From NCBI RefSeq assembly GCF_025628895.1, contig NZ_JAOTJC010000007.1, positions 62,001 to 126,000 of the forward strand: a stretch of 64,000 nucleotides of DNA, given 5' to 3'. Source of the stretch: Alteromonas salexigens (GTDB lineage Bacteria; Pseudomonadota; Gammaproteobacteria; Enterobacterales; Alteromonadaceae). Within the stretch, counting starts at the first letter, position 1. Each line of letters begins with the position of its first letter. Shown one piece after another: positions 26,427-35,748 of this stretch. The notes below the pieces were generated by a model. The model made no database searches, was not told where the DNA came from, and saw only the letters and a list, made by a program, of their open reading frames with translations. Position numbers and translations under genes: made by a program.

Positions 26427-28478
26427 TTACTCATTTTGCGGCTTGAACAGGGCCACGTCAGCACCTGGCTGTGAGCGCTGCGCATGCAGAAAGTGCATAT
26501 GCCGCTCGAAGTGTTCAAGAATGTCAGCAATAACCTGAGCTTTGGAGTAACCCATCAGATCATAGCCTTGCCCCCCTTCGACCAGCATCACTTCAACGCG
26601 ATAGTAACGATCACCGCCCTTCGCCGAACGGGTGGCAAATGAAGGCATGAGATGACGACTGGGGCGTAGCTCGTAGTAGAAGTCCTGCGCGCTGTGTAAA
26701 TCCACCCGCAACGACAGATAATCGCCGGTGGTGTCGTCTCTGTCCACCAGGGCTACGGTGAGATCCCGGGCTTCCAGTTCCTGTTTCACATCTTCCATGG
26801 CCGGTTTGGCTACCCCGTCAAGAAACTGATGACACTGTTTCTCATTTGGAAAGCTTACCGCGCGCTGCAACCGTTCTGTCCAGTTCTGCGCCGCCTCGTC
26901 AGCATGTGGGTGAACCGGCAGGTTAGTGTCGATGCTCTGCTGCTTGAGACTTTCCACCCGTAGCGCTTTATACAAGCCCACCATCATCACGCACAGGACA
27001 AAGGCAAACGGCAACCCGGTGACCACCACGGCACTTTGCAATGCGGTTAACCCGTCGGCCAGTAACAGCGCAATGGTCAGCAGACCAATGATACTGGCCC
27101 ACATAATGCGCATCCATGATGGCGCGTCACTGTACGGGTCTTTGAGAATTGACGTAAGGTTAGACAACACCAGCGAGCCGGAGTCACCGGAGGTCACAAA
27201 GAACACGAAGGCCAGAATACTTACCACGATGGTGGTTAGCCCGGCCCAGGGGAAGCGTTCCAGGAACATATAGATAGCAGAGCCGGGATTATTCATGGCT
27301 TGCTCACCGAATTCCTGGGCGCCGGACATGACCATCTCAATGGCGCTGTTACCCATAATGGACATCCACACAATCATGAAGGTCAGTGGCAGAATCAGGG
27401 TGCCGGCCACGAACTCTGCAATGGTACGGCCACGGGATATCCGCGCCAGGAATAAGCCTACGAACGGACCCCAGGCAATCCACCAGGCCCAGAAAAACAG
27501 GGTCCAGCCATTCAGCCAGTCAGTAGGTGGATCAAAGGCATAGGTTTCAAATGACAGGGCGATAAAGCCCGAGAAATAATCACCAATGTTGGTAACCAGC
27601 GCATTTAACAGGAAGCGGGTTTCGCCCACAAACAGCACGAACAACATGAGCAGGATAGCCAGCACCATGTTGAACTCCGATAGCCGACGGATGCCTTTTT
27701 CAACCCCGGTAACGGCCGATATTGCGGCAAATACAATCACCACTATCGCCAGTGCAATTTGCGTTGTCAGCCCCTCGGGAATGCCGAACACATGATTGAG
27801 GCCGTAATTAAGCTGGATTAACCCTATCCCTAAACTGGTGGCCAGGCCGAAGACCGTCCCTAACACAGCAGCAATATCCACCGTATGTCCGATTGGGCCA
27901 TAGATGCGTTTACCAATTAGCGGATACAGCGCAGAACGAATGGCCAGCGGCAGCCCGTGGCGGTAGCTGAAAAATGCCAGCGTCATGCCGACCAGGGTAT
28001 ATACCCCCCACCCGGATAAGCCCCAGTGGAATAAGGTAAGCTCAATAGCGTTGCGGGCGGCCGCTGCTTCCGTGCCCATCGCCACAGGCGGCGCAAGGAA
28101 TTGCGTCACTGGCTCAACCACACAGAAGAACAACAAGTCGATACCGATACCGGCAGCAAACAACATGGCTGCCCAGGTGAGCACATGAAACTCCGGTCGG
28201 GTGTGATCCTGCCCCAGGCGTATTTTTCCCCATGGCGACAGCGCGACCACTATGACAAATAGCAGATACGCCACCACAGCGATAAAATAGAACCAGCCAA
28301 ACGATGAAGAGATCCAGCCAAGGGCCTGACCTATCACGCTGCTGGCACTTTCAGTAAAGAACATTGCCCACAAGGCAAACACGGTAATTCCAATTACCGA
28401 GCCGTAGAAGGGGATAGGATTGACGAGCACTTTCTCCTCGTCGCTATCCGCTAGCGTTTTATCATTATTTTCCGACAT
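26427..28478 (-). CDS. BCCT-family (BetT-like) choline/betaine transporter
   Basis: A 683-residue secondary transporter of the betaine/choline/carnitine family with 12 predicted membrane segments. Family signatures are visible: HWGLSGWGVYTLVGMTLAFF, the WTLFFWAWWIAWGPFVGLF block and FVTSGDSGSLVL. The C-terminal cytosolic domain is long (about 170 residues after the last helix), as in osmoregulated BetT-type carriers. Such transporters import compatible solutes during salt stress. No bet genes for choline oxidation are nearby, so the exact substrate is open. Confidence 0.92.
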   Translation of the reverse strand: MSENNDKTLADSDEEKVLVNPIPFYGSVIGITVFALWAMFFTESASSVIGQALGWISSSFGWFYFIAVVAYLLFVIVVALSPWGKIRLGQDHTRPEFHVLTWAAMLFAAGIGIDLLFFCVVEPVTQFLAPPVAMGTEAAAARNAIELTLFHWGLSGWGVYTLVGMTLAFFSYRHGLPLAIRSALYPLIGKRIYGPIGHTVDIAAVLGTVFGLATSLGIGLIQLNYGLNHVFGIPEGLTTQIALAIVVIVFAAISAVTGVEKGIRRLSEFNMVLAILLMLFVLFVGETRFLLNALVTNIGDYFSGFIALSFETYAFDPPTDWLNGWTLFFWAWWIAWGPFVGLFLARISRGRTIAEFVAGTLILPLTFMIVWMSIMGNSAIEMVMSGAQEFGEQAMNNPGSAIYMFLERFPWAGLTTIVVSILAFVFFVTSGDSGSLVLSNLTSILKDPYSDAPSWMRIMWASIIGLLTIALLLADGLTALQSAVVVTGLPFAFVLCVMMVGLYKALRVESLKQQSIDTNLPVHPHADEAAQNWTERLQRAVSFPNEKQCHQFLDGVAKPAMEDVKQELEARDLTVALVDRDDTTGDYLSLRVDLHSAQDFYYELRPSRHLMPSFATRSAKGGDRYYRVEVMLVEGGQGYDLMGYSKAQVIADILEHFERHMHFLHAQRSQPGADVALFKPQNE

Positions 28479-29086
28479 CGCATAATCCTCGTTAGATTTT
28501 GCTGCGTTTTTTTACTTAACACGCCCAACACAGGTATTCGCACACTTTCTATGCATAGCTACCCGCCACACGGTTAACTGAGTATAGAAAACAAACGAAA
28601 TTTGTATAAAGCGAACAAAGGGTAAGAAGAAATATTTATTAGCCAGGGACCTGCAGTAAAGGGATAACTCCGGCCCCCCCTGACTACGTTGTAGCAATGG
28701 CGTTGCAAGTGACGGTCACTGTCTGATGCGTGGGTTTTACTACCACGTAAAATGCATCGTTCACCCCATTCCATGCCGCCTCGCCAGTAACATATTATTA
28801 ATGTTTAAGGTCTGTACGCAGGTTAAGTGCTATTTGGATTGTTTTAGGAAGAAGATACCTGTTTTGTTCGGACACTCCTCGCCAGAATTATAACTTGTTG
28901 GTATGGTTATCGGTTGTTACACCTCATCCTGCCCTCCACTCGTCACAACCAGCCCGCGGCTAATCGTTTTTCTGCTCGCATTTACCGGTAATTCCTTTAC
29001 GATGACAACCATTTGTAGCAGAAATGTTACTAACCGCGCGGGTGACGCCGGCGAAGCATTAATCTATTAGAAGTTGGATTCCTACC
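28479..29086. other. 608-base gene-free region
   Basis: A divergent intergenic region between the BCCT transporter and the beta-propeller/amidohydrolase gene. Short open frames here lack ribosome sites and protein-like composition. I see no RNA gene, terminator or clear operator; both flanking genes must have promoters in it. Confidence 0.5.
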
Positions 29087-32000
29087 ATGATAACTACTCC
29101 AAAAACGCTGCTTGCGGCAGCAATAATGGGCCTGACATTTGGCCCGGCCACTGCTGTCGCGCAGGAAACCACCAGCTCAACTGACTACAACACGGAAGAA
29201 TGGGATGTCCTGAATCCCCCGTTTGCGCTGAATGAAGTGACCATTAATACCAACGAAACCACCTGGTCCAGCCTGGATATCGCGCCATCCGGCGACTACA
29301 TAGTGTTTGATATGCTGGGCGATCTATACCGGGTACCGGTGGATGGCGGCGATGCATCGCCACTCACTCAGGACTTTGCCTGGAATATCCACCCGGCCAT
29401 TTCGCCCGACGGTAATCACATTGCTTTTATCTCCGATCGGGGGGGCGTATCGAACGTCTGGGTAATGGACAGCAACGGTGAAAATCTGCGCCAGGTGACC
29501 AAAGAAAAGAATAATCTTATTCACTCCCCGAAATGGAGTCCGGACGGTGAGTATCTGGTGGTTACCAAAGGCATTATGTCCAGCCGCAGTATTCCGGCCG
29601 GGGAAATCTGGATGTATCACCGCAATGGCGGGGATGGCCTGCAAATTAAAGCACGGGTGAACGGTAAGCGTGACCAGCAAAACATCACCGACCCGGCATT
29701 CTCACCTGACGGCAAATATATTTATTACACTCAGAATACCGTACCGGGCAGCCAATTCGAATATAACCGGGATCCGCTTGAAGGCATTTTTGCCATCACC
29801 CGCTTCGATCGTGAAACCGGCGAAGAAGAACGCTATATCAGCGGCACAGGCGGTGCGGTAGTCCCCACGCCTTCTCCGGATGGCAAGTACGTGGCGTTTG
29901 TGCGCCGGGTGAAAGACCGCACAGGGTTGTTCATTAAAGACGTAGAAGCCGGTACCGAAACTCCGCTTACCCTTGCGCTTGAGCGGGATATGCAGGAAGG
30001 CTTTGGTACCGAAGGCTATTTTGCCTATTTTGACTGGATGCCAGACTCCTCCGCGATTGTGTACTGGACCGGCGGTAAATTCCATAAGACCTCGCTAGCG
30101 GATAAGACCGTGTCAGCTATAGACGTGGAGGTAGAGGCCACGCTTCAGTATGCCGATGCTTTGCGGTTTGACGTCGATGTTGCGCCCGACAAAGTTGATG
30201 TGCGCATGATCCGCTGGTCACAGGCTTCGCCTGACGGCAACAGCGTGTTGTTCCAGGCACTGGGTAAGCTGTATATCCGGGATCTGAAATCAGGCAAAGT
30301 TCGCCGCCTGACCAGTCAGGACAGTCACGATGAGTACTATCCTCGCTACTCTAATGATGGAAAATCCATTGTGTACACTACCTGGAACGATCAGGAACTG
30401 GGCAGTGTACGCGTCATTCCGGCGTCCGGCGGCACCAGCAAAGTGATTACCTCGCAGCCTGGTCATTATATTGAGCCGGCATTTGCCACTGACGGCAGCA
30501 AAGTGGTTTACCGTAAGTTTACCGGTGGCTATTTGCTGGATCCGAAATATTCAGTGGATCCTGGCCTGTATGTCACCGATCTGGCCACGGGTGAAACCGA
30601 GCGGGTAGCGAAAAGCGGCCGCAATGCCCACTTTGCCGGCGACAACAGCCGGGTATTTTTCACCGAATCAGTAGGTGGCACGCCTTACCCGGAAACCCAG
30701 CTCAGCAGTGTAAACCTGCAAGGCAATGATAAACGCACTCACCTTTATGGCGGTGATGAAGTCAGTGAGTATCGCCTTTCCCATGACAAGCAATGGGTGG
30801 CGTTTGTTCATCAGTTCAACACCTACGTGGCACCGTTTGTTGAGAACGGCAAGAAGATTACGGTAGGCCCGAAAATGACCTCTTTGCCGGTGACGCAGCT
30901 GTCGGCCCGCGCCGGTGAGTACCTTACCTGGTCGGCGGACAATCAGCGGGTGGGCTGGTTCCATGGCCCGTATTACTTTGAACGCAGTCTGCAGGACGCC
31001 TTTGCCTTTGTCGACGGTAGCCCTGAAACCCTGCCCGAACCGGAAGACAAAGGGCTCGACCTGTCTTTTGAGGTGGATGCCGACAAGCCTTCTGGCTACA
31101 AGGCGTTAATTGGTGGTCAGGTTGTCACCATGCGTGACGCTGACAATATGCAGGAAATTATTGATGACGGGGTGGTCCTGATTAAGGACAACCGCATTGA
31201 AGCCGTGGGTAAAGTGGGCGAAGTGACCATTCCGGACACCGCCATGCGCATCGATACCAGCGGTAAAACCATCGTGCCGGGGCTGGTCGATACTCATGCC
31301 CACGGCGCCCAGGGCCGCAATGAGATTATCCCTAACCAGAACTGGAGCCAGTATTCCAATTTAGCCTTCGGGGTAACCACTATTCATGATCCTTCGAATG
31401 ACACCACTGAAATCTTTGCCGCCTCCGAGCTGCAGCGTGCCGGTGATATTGTTGCTCCGCGCATCTACTCCACCGGCAAAATCCTGTACGGCGCCGAGGC
31501 GCTCGGCTACAAAGCCATTATCGACAACTACGACGATGCCTATTTCCATGTGCAGCGTCTGAAAGACAGCGGTGCTATTTCGGTAAAAAGCTATAACCAG
31601 CCCCGTCGTGACCAGCGCCAGCAGGTGCTGTGGGCCGCCAGCAATCAGGACATGATGGTAGTGCCTGAGGGCGGCGGTAAGTACCAGCAGAATATCTCTA
31701 TGCTGGTAGACGGCCATACCGGACTGGAGCACAGCCTGCCTATCCCCCGCGGGTATGATGATCTTACCCAGCTATGGAAAGCCACCGACTTCGGCTATAC
31801 CCCCACCTTCGTGGTGTCGTATGGCGGCATGATGGGTGAAGAGTACTTCTATGACCGTACCGAAGTGTGGAAGAACCCACGTCTGCTGCGCTACACCCCG
31901 TCGTTCATTCTGGACAAACGGGCCATTCGCCGGCCTACTGCCCCGGATAACCAGTACAACCACCAGAACGTGGCCAGCTACGCCAAAACTCTGCGCGATA

Positions 32001-32413
32001 ATGGCGTGAGCGTCCATATTGGTGCTCACGGCCAACGTGAAGGGCTGGCGGCCCACTGGGAAATATGGATCATGGAACAGGGTGGCTTCACTCCGTGGGA
32101 AGCATTACGGGGCGCGACCATCGACGGTGCCAGCCACTTGGGCATGGGCGATGATATCGGCAGTATCGAAAAAGGTAAGCTGGCCGACCTGGTCGTGATG
32201 GATGGTGAGGTACTGAACAACCTGCGACGCAGCGAGTACGTTGAGTACACGGTGATCAATGGTCGGGTATATGAAGCTGCCACCATGAATGAGGTAGGCA
32301 GCAAAACCGAGCGTAAGCCGTTCTTCTTCGAAAAGGATAATGCCACCTTTATGCCACAGGATACTGCTGTAGAAGTGGAAGCGAAGGCCCATAAGTATCA
32401 CTGGGAGCATTAA
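29087..32413 (+). CDS. exported TolB-like beta-propeller / amidohydrolase fusion
   Basis: A 1108-residue secreted or periplasmic protein. After a signal peptide (GPATAVAQ) come about 600 residues of PD40/TolB-like propeller blades (IHPAISPDGNHIAFISDRGG, DPAFSPDGKYIYYT, PRYSNDGKSIVYT). From about residue 670 there is an amidohydrolase domain with VPGLVDTHAHGAQGR (metal HxH), GLEHSLP, VHIGAHGQREG and a C-terminal DIGSIEKGKLADLVVMDG. Such fusions are probably hydrolases of peptides or cyclic amides, with the propeller binding the substrate. It is a single gene with a terminator directly after it. Substrate is unknown. Confidence 0.88.
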   Translation: MITTPKTLLAAAIMGLTFGPATAVAQETTSSTDYNTEEWDVLNPPFALNEVTINTNETTWSSLDIAPSGDYIVFDMLGDLYRVPVDGGDASPLTQDFAWNIHPAISPDGNHIAFISDRGGVSNVWVMDSNGENLRQVTKEKNNLIHSPKWSPDGEYLVVTKGIMSSRSIPAGEIWMYHRNGGDGLQIKARVNGKRDQQNITDPAFSPDGKYIYYTQNTVPGSQFEYNRDPLEGIFAITRFDRETGEEERYISGTGGAVVPTPSPDGKYVAFVRRVKDRTGLFIKDVEAGTETPLTLALERDMQEGFGTEGYFAYFDWMPDSSAIVYWTGGKFHKTSLADKTVSAIDVEVEATLQYADALRFDVDVAPDKVDVRMIRWSQASPDGNSVLFQALGKLYIRDLKSGKVRRLTSQDSHDEYYPRYSNDGKSIVYTTWNDQELGSVRVIPASGGTSKVITSQPGHYIEPAFATDGSKVVYRKFTGGYLLDPKYSVDPGLYVTDLATGETERVAKSGRNAHFAGDNSRVFFTESVGGTPYPETQLSSVNLQGNDKRTHLYGGDEVSEYRLSHDKQWVAFVHQFNTYVAPFVENGKKITVGPKMTSLPVTQLSARAGEYLTWSADNQRVGWFHGPYYFERSLQDAFAFVDGSPETLPEPEDKGLDLSFEVDADKPSGYKALIGGQVVTMRDADNMQEIIDDGVVLIKDNRIEAVGKVGEVTIPDTAMRIDTSGKTIVPGLVDTHAHGAQGRNEIIPNQNWSQYSNLAFGVTTIHDPSNDTTEIFAASELQRAGDIVAPRIYSTGKILYGAEALGYKAIIDNYDDAYFHVQRLKDSGAISVKSYNQPRRDQRQQVLWAASNQDMMVVPEGGGKYQQNISMLVDGHTGLEHSLPIPRGYDDLTQLWKATDFGYTPTFVVSYGGMMGEEYFYDRTEVWKNPRLLRYTPSFILDKRAIRRPTAPDNQYNHQNVASYAKTLRDNGVSVHIGAHGQREGLAAHWEIWIMEQGGFTPWEALRGATIDGASHLGMGDDIGSIEKGKLADLVVMDGEVLNNLRRSEYVEYTVINGRVYEAATMNEVGSKTERKPFFFEKDNATFMPQDTAVEVEAKAHKYHWEH

Positions 32414-32445
32414 TTCGCTGGCGCCATACCGGCACCGCAATAATT

Positions 32446-32481
32446 AAAAAAGGCCGCAGGGGAAACCCGGCGGCCTTTTTT
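32446..32481. terminator. bidirectional terminator
   Basis: A 12-bp stem (AAAAAAGGCCGC against GCGGCCTTTTTT) with a 12-base loop and a long T-run. It separates the convergent amidohydrolase-fusion and HMG-CoA reductase genes. Confidence 0.88.
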
Positions 32482-32497
32482 TGTAGTAACTACGCCG

Positions 32498-34042
32498 TTA
32501 GCGGTTACGGCCGTACTGTTCGTGAGAGGACACCCAGTCAGAGGACGAAATAGCCGACGCCAGCGAAATCTCGCCGGCCAGGGCTACCGCGCCGACGATC
32601 TCAGCAAACTTGAGCACCCGGTCGCGGCCATAACAATCCATCAGTTCCAGGCATTCCCGCTGCGTACCAATACCAGTACCTCCGCCATAAGTGGCAACGA
32701 TTAACGACGGAATGGTAATAGACAGATACAGATCGCCTTCGTCGGTAAGCTCAGAGTACAAAATGGCCGCTGACGATTCCGAAACATTTGCCACATCCTG
32801 ACCAGTGGCAATAAACATTGCGGTGATCCCGTTGGGCGAATGCAACCCGGTATTATTCACCCCGGATAAAAACGAGCCCACCCCTGCCACTCGTCCGTGG
32901 TAATCAATTTGCTTGGGATCGACCCGCATTACTTTAAGCAGATGCTCACGCTTGATGGTAGCTTCAGCGGTCACCCGCTTACCCCGGGTACGCATAATAT
33001 TAATTTGCGAGGCTTTTTTATCGGTGGCGAAATTCGATTCCAGATAAAAATTCTCGATACCCTCGTAATGGTCCAGGATCCAGCCACACGCTGCGAAGGT
33101 AGCCCGTCCCACCATATTTTGGCCGGCCGCATCGCCGGTTCGGTAGTTGAAGCGCAAAAACGCAAACTTGTTCGACAGGTAGTGATCGATATAGGTGAGC
33201 TTGGCCACACTCGACGTGGCTTCGGCCTCTTCGCGGATTACCCCTATGTTCTCTTTCACCCAGGCCACAAAGTCTCTGGCTTTGCGGGCATCGGAAAAGA
33301 CAAATACCGGTGCGCGCTGCATGGCGTCATCCACCACCGTCGATTTCACGCCGCCACTCATATTCAGTAATTTCATACCGCGGTTATACGAAGCCACCAG
33401 CGTGCCTTCGGTAGTGGCCAGTGGCACCACAAACTCGCCGTTAGCATACTCGCCGTCAATTTTAAGTGGCCCGGCGATGCCAATAGGCACCTGCGCCACC
33501 CCAATGAAGTGCTCGATGTTCCCTTTCAGTTCGTTCGGATCTATCGAGTACTTGCCGACGTGATCGATACGGCCACCAGTCTGACTCTCAAAGTATGCCT
33601 GGCGCTTTTTAATGATATCCGGGCCGTAGTCATCGTGGGCATCACGGGGAATATGCACGTCCTTGTCTGACGGTTCGGTCACGTTATCCACCACATCGAA
33701 TTTCAGCTTACCGAACGGCGAAGCCACAAAGGAAATGCCAATCTTGCGCTTTTCCGGGCTGACTGATTCATCGATTTGTAAGTACACGGTGATTACTTGC
33801 TTCAAATCGAAGGGGGTTTCCCCCGCCGCATTTAACTCGCTGACACTCAATAACGTGTCCCGGCCTACCTGCAGAGTAATTTTATCTTCCGGGATCTTTT
33901 CGCCATCCAGGGAAATCCACTTGAGTTCTTTTAAAGTGGCATCCTTTAAGCGGTTCTTCAGCATAAACGACAGACCGTCCTCCGTTTTCGTCAGGCTGCC
34001 GTGGGTATATAGCTGTTTTAACAAAATGCTGGGTACAAACAT
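32498..34042 (-). CDS. hydroxymethylglutaryl-CoA reductase, class I-like
   Basis: A 514-residue enzyme with a full HMG-CoA reductase domain, which makes mevalonate from HMG-CoA with NAD(P)H. Catalytic residues are visible: Glu in ATTEGTLVAS, Lys in NFATDKKASQIN, Asp in IATGQDVAN and His in VSSHEQYG at the end. GDAAGQNM replaces the usual GDAMGMNM cofactor motif. Overall it resembles the class I (archaeal/eukaryotic) type. About 150 N-terminal residues form an extra domain not seen in compact archaeal enzymes. The start has AAGGAA at proper distance. No other mevalonate-pathway gene is in the window. Confidence 0.9.
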   Translation of the reverse strand: MFVPSILLKQLYTHGSLTKTEDGLSFMLKNRLKDATLKELKWISLDGEKIPEDKITLQVGRDTLLSVSELNAAGETPFDLKQVITVYLQIDESVSPEKRKIGISFVASPFGKLKFDVVDNVTEPSDKDVHIPRDAHDDYGPDIIKKRQAYFESQTGGRIDHVGKYSIDPNELKGNIEHFIGVAQVPIGIAGPLKIDGEYANGEFVVPLATTEGTLVASYNRGMKLLNMSGGVKSTVVDDAMQRAPVFVFSDARKARDFVAWVKENIGVIREEAEATSSVAKLTYIDHYLSNKFAFLRFNYRTGDAAGQNMVGRATFAACGWILDHYEGIENFYLESNFATDKKASQINIMRTRGKRVTAEATIKREHLLKVMRVDPKQIDYHGRVAGVGSFLSGVNNTGLHSPNGITAMFIATGQDVANVSESSAAILYSELTDEGDLYLSITIPSLIVATYGGGTGIGTQRECLELMDCYGRDRVLKFAEIVGAVALAGEISLASAISSSDWVSSHEQYGRNR

Positions 34043-34492
34043 GCGGGTTCCTTCACTGCTTTTTATCGTTGCTCGAATATGAACTTTTTATCTCCGTGAT
34101 GAATGTTATAGCACAGTCTTTACACAACTGCGGCCTTTGATGGCCTTCTGATAACCGGTATAAACTTGGCTTATTTACCTTCGCTAAGTGCTGAAAATGC
34201 ACACCGCCTCCCACTTTCAAAAATGCGCCAGCCGCTTTAAATAACGGGTCATGCCCTGTGCCCCGTGGGCTCCAGAAGTTACTGGCCGCGGCAAAATTGT
34301 CGTTCATCGCAGGCCAGCCTAATTTAAATTCCGTCAGCAAGGATGACTGACATTACTCAGTGGGTACCCGGCCAGCAACCAAAAGGAGGCGTCAGGGATT
34401 ACGATGCCAGGGATTGGACAGTCTGCATGGAAGAGACAGGCCGGGTACCACATTGAGCCCTATTTCACTTACTCAGGATTTGCCCGAACACT
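34043..34492. other. 450-base divergent region before the RiPP cluster
   Basis: This region must hold the promoters of the HMG-CoA reductase gene and of the RiPP operon. It holds an 11-bp perfect inverted repeat (34363-34373 and 34439-34449) and, between the arms, a strong AAGGAGG ribosome-site-like sequence (34383-34389). I see no convincing gene. Confidence 0.5.
34363..34449. repeat. long-range inverted repeat upstream of the RiPP operon
   Basis: GGTACCCGGCC at 34363-34373 and its exact complement GGCCGGGTACC at 34439-34449 enclose 65 bases. The right arm lies 43 bases before the hlyD-like start. In RNA this could form a leader stem; in DNA the two arms could be paired regulator sites. Confidence 0.6.
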
Positions 34493-35746
34493 ATGCGCAA
34501 TACGTTATTTCGGCCCCAGGCAATTGAGCATCAGCGCCAGCGTCTGACAGGATCGGTGCTGATTACACCCAGCCTGCCCGCTCAGGTGATTACACTGCTG
34601 CTGTTGATATGGCTTGCGGTGGTGGTCATGTTTCTCGCCACTCAGCAGTTTAGCCGCAAAGAAACCGTGAACGGCTGGCTTGAGCCTGCCGGTGGTGCGT
34701 TGCGTGTGCATGCGGCGGGCAACGGTGGCCAGATCAGCGAGATACTGGTACGGGAAGGCCAGCAAGTCAGTGCGGGCACTCCGCTGGTAAAACTGAACAC
34801 TGCCACCAGCAGCACCCATGCAAAATCAATGGAACACACGTTACTCGAAGAATATCAGGCTCAGTTGAACCGGGTAGAGGCACGCCTGCAACGCAGTGAA
34901 CAACGCCACACGGAGCAACAGGAAAGTCTTCGCCAAACTATAAACTCCTATCAAAGCGACCTCGCCCAGCTTACTAGGCTACTGGAGTTGGCCAATGAGC
35001 GGCTTGCGCTCGCGCAGGCCCAACACCGACAACTGGCACCGCTGGTCGCTGAGGGGTTGGCGCCCCAGCAGGACCTGCAGACGCTGACCGCCAGTCAACT
35101 GCAAATTCAGCAAGAGTTACACCAGCTGCAACGAGACGTACGACGCAGTCAGCAGGCCTTACATGACAATCAGGCACAGCTACGTCAGTTACCCCGCCAA
35201 CACCTGGATGCGACTGCTTCATTACTGGATGACCAAAGTACCCTCCGTCAACACATTGCCAGGCTGGAAGCGGCCGCCGAGGGGCTCATCCGGGCGCCCA
35301 TCGATGGGGTGATAAGCTCGCTCACTGCCCATGTCGGTCAGTTCACCCAGGCCGGGGTGCCGTTGATGACGCTGCTGCCACAAGGCACCGATCTGGAAGC
35401 GAGATTGCTGGTGCCGGTGCGGGCGGCAGGGTTTGTAAATGAAGGACAGGCGCTCACCATTCGCTACGATGCGTTTCCTTACCAGAAGTTTGGCATGCAG
35501 GCAGGCGCAATCCGCACCTTTTCCGCGGCTGTGGTGTTACCCGGCGACCTGCGTGATGCACCGGTGACGGTAAATGAGCCCGCCTATCTGGCCCGTGCCG
35601 TGCTCGCCAGCAAACACCTGGCGGCTTATGGTAAACCCGTCGCACTCCGGCCCGGTATGACGTTTACCGCCGACGTCCAACTCAGCGAGCGGACGCTGGC
35701 TGAATGGCTGTTTGAGCCGCTGTATTCACTGGCCGGGAGACTATAA
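34493..35746 (+). CDS. HlyD-family adaptor of a peptide exporter
   Basis: A 417-residue membrane-fusion (adaptor) protein for type I secretion. It begins LFRPQAIEHQRQRLTGSVLI, typical of adaptors that partner C39-type ABC exporters. One membrane segment (about residues 28-52, VITLLLLIWLAVVVMFLA) is followed by a lipoyl/barrel half (AAGNGGQISEILVREGQQVS), a long Gln-rich coiled coil (about 105-250) and the second half (LIRAPIDGVISSLTAHVGQF). It would bridge the inner-membrane exporter to an outer-membrane channel. It is the first gene of the RiPP cluster, 2 bases before the exporter gene. The start at 34493 has only a weak ribosome site. Confidence 0.92.
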   Translation: MRNTLFRPQAIEHQRQRLTGSVLITPSLPAQVITLLLLIWLAVVVMFLATQQFSRKETVNGWLEPAGGALRVHAAGNGGQISEILVREGQQVSAGTPLVKLNTATSSTHAKSMEHTLLEEYQAQLNRVEARLQRSEQRHTEQQESLRQTINSYQSDLAQLTRLLELANERLALAQAQHRQLAPLVAEGLAPQQDLQTLTASQLQIQQELHQLQRDVRRSQQALHDNQAQLRQLPRQHLDATASLLDDQSTLRQHIARLEAAAEGLIRAPIDGVISSLTAHVGQFTQAGVPLMTLLPQGTDLEARLLVPVRAAGFVNEGQALTIRYDAFPYQKFGMQAGAIRTFSAAVVLPGDLRDAPVTVNEPAYLARAVLASKHLAAYGKPVALRPGMTFTADVQLSERTLAEWLFEPLYSLAGRL

Positions 35747-35748
35747 TT

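Noticed and set aside
28512..28774. Two short minus-strand frames in the 608-base gap
   Set aside because: Overlapping frames without ribosome sites or protein-like composition.
34053..34340. A 95-codon minus-strand open frame between the HMG-CoA reductase gene and the RiPP cluster
   Set aside because: No ribosome site, no recognisable protein features, and it covers the promoter region of the HMG-CoA reductase gene.
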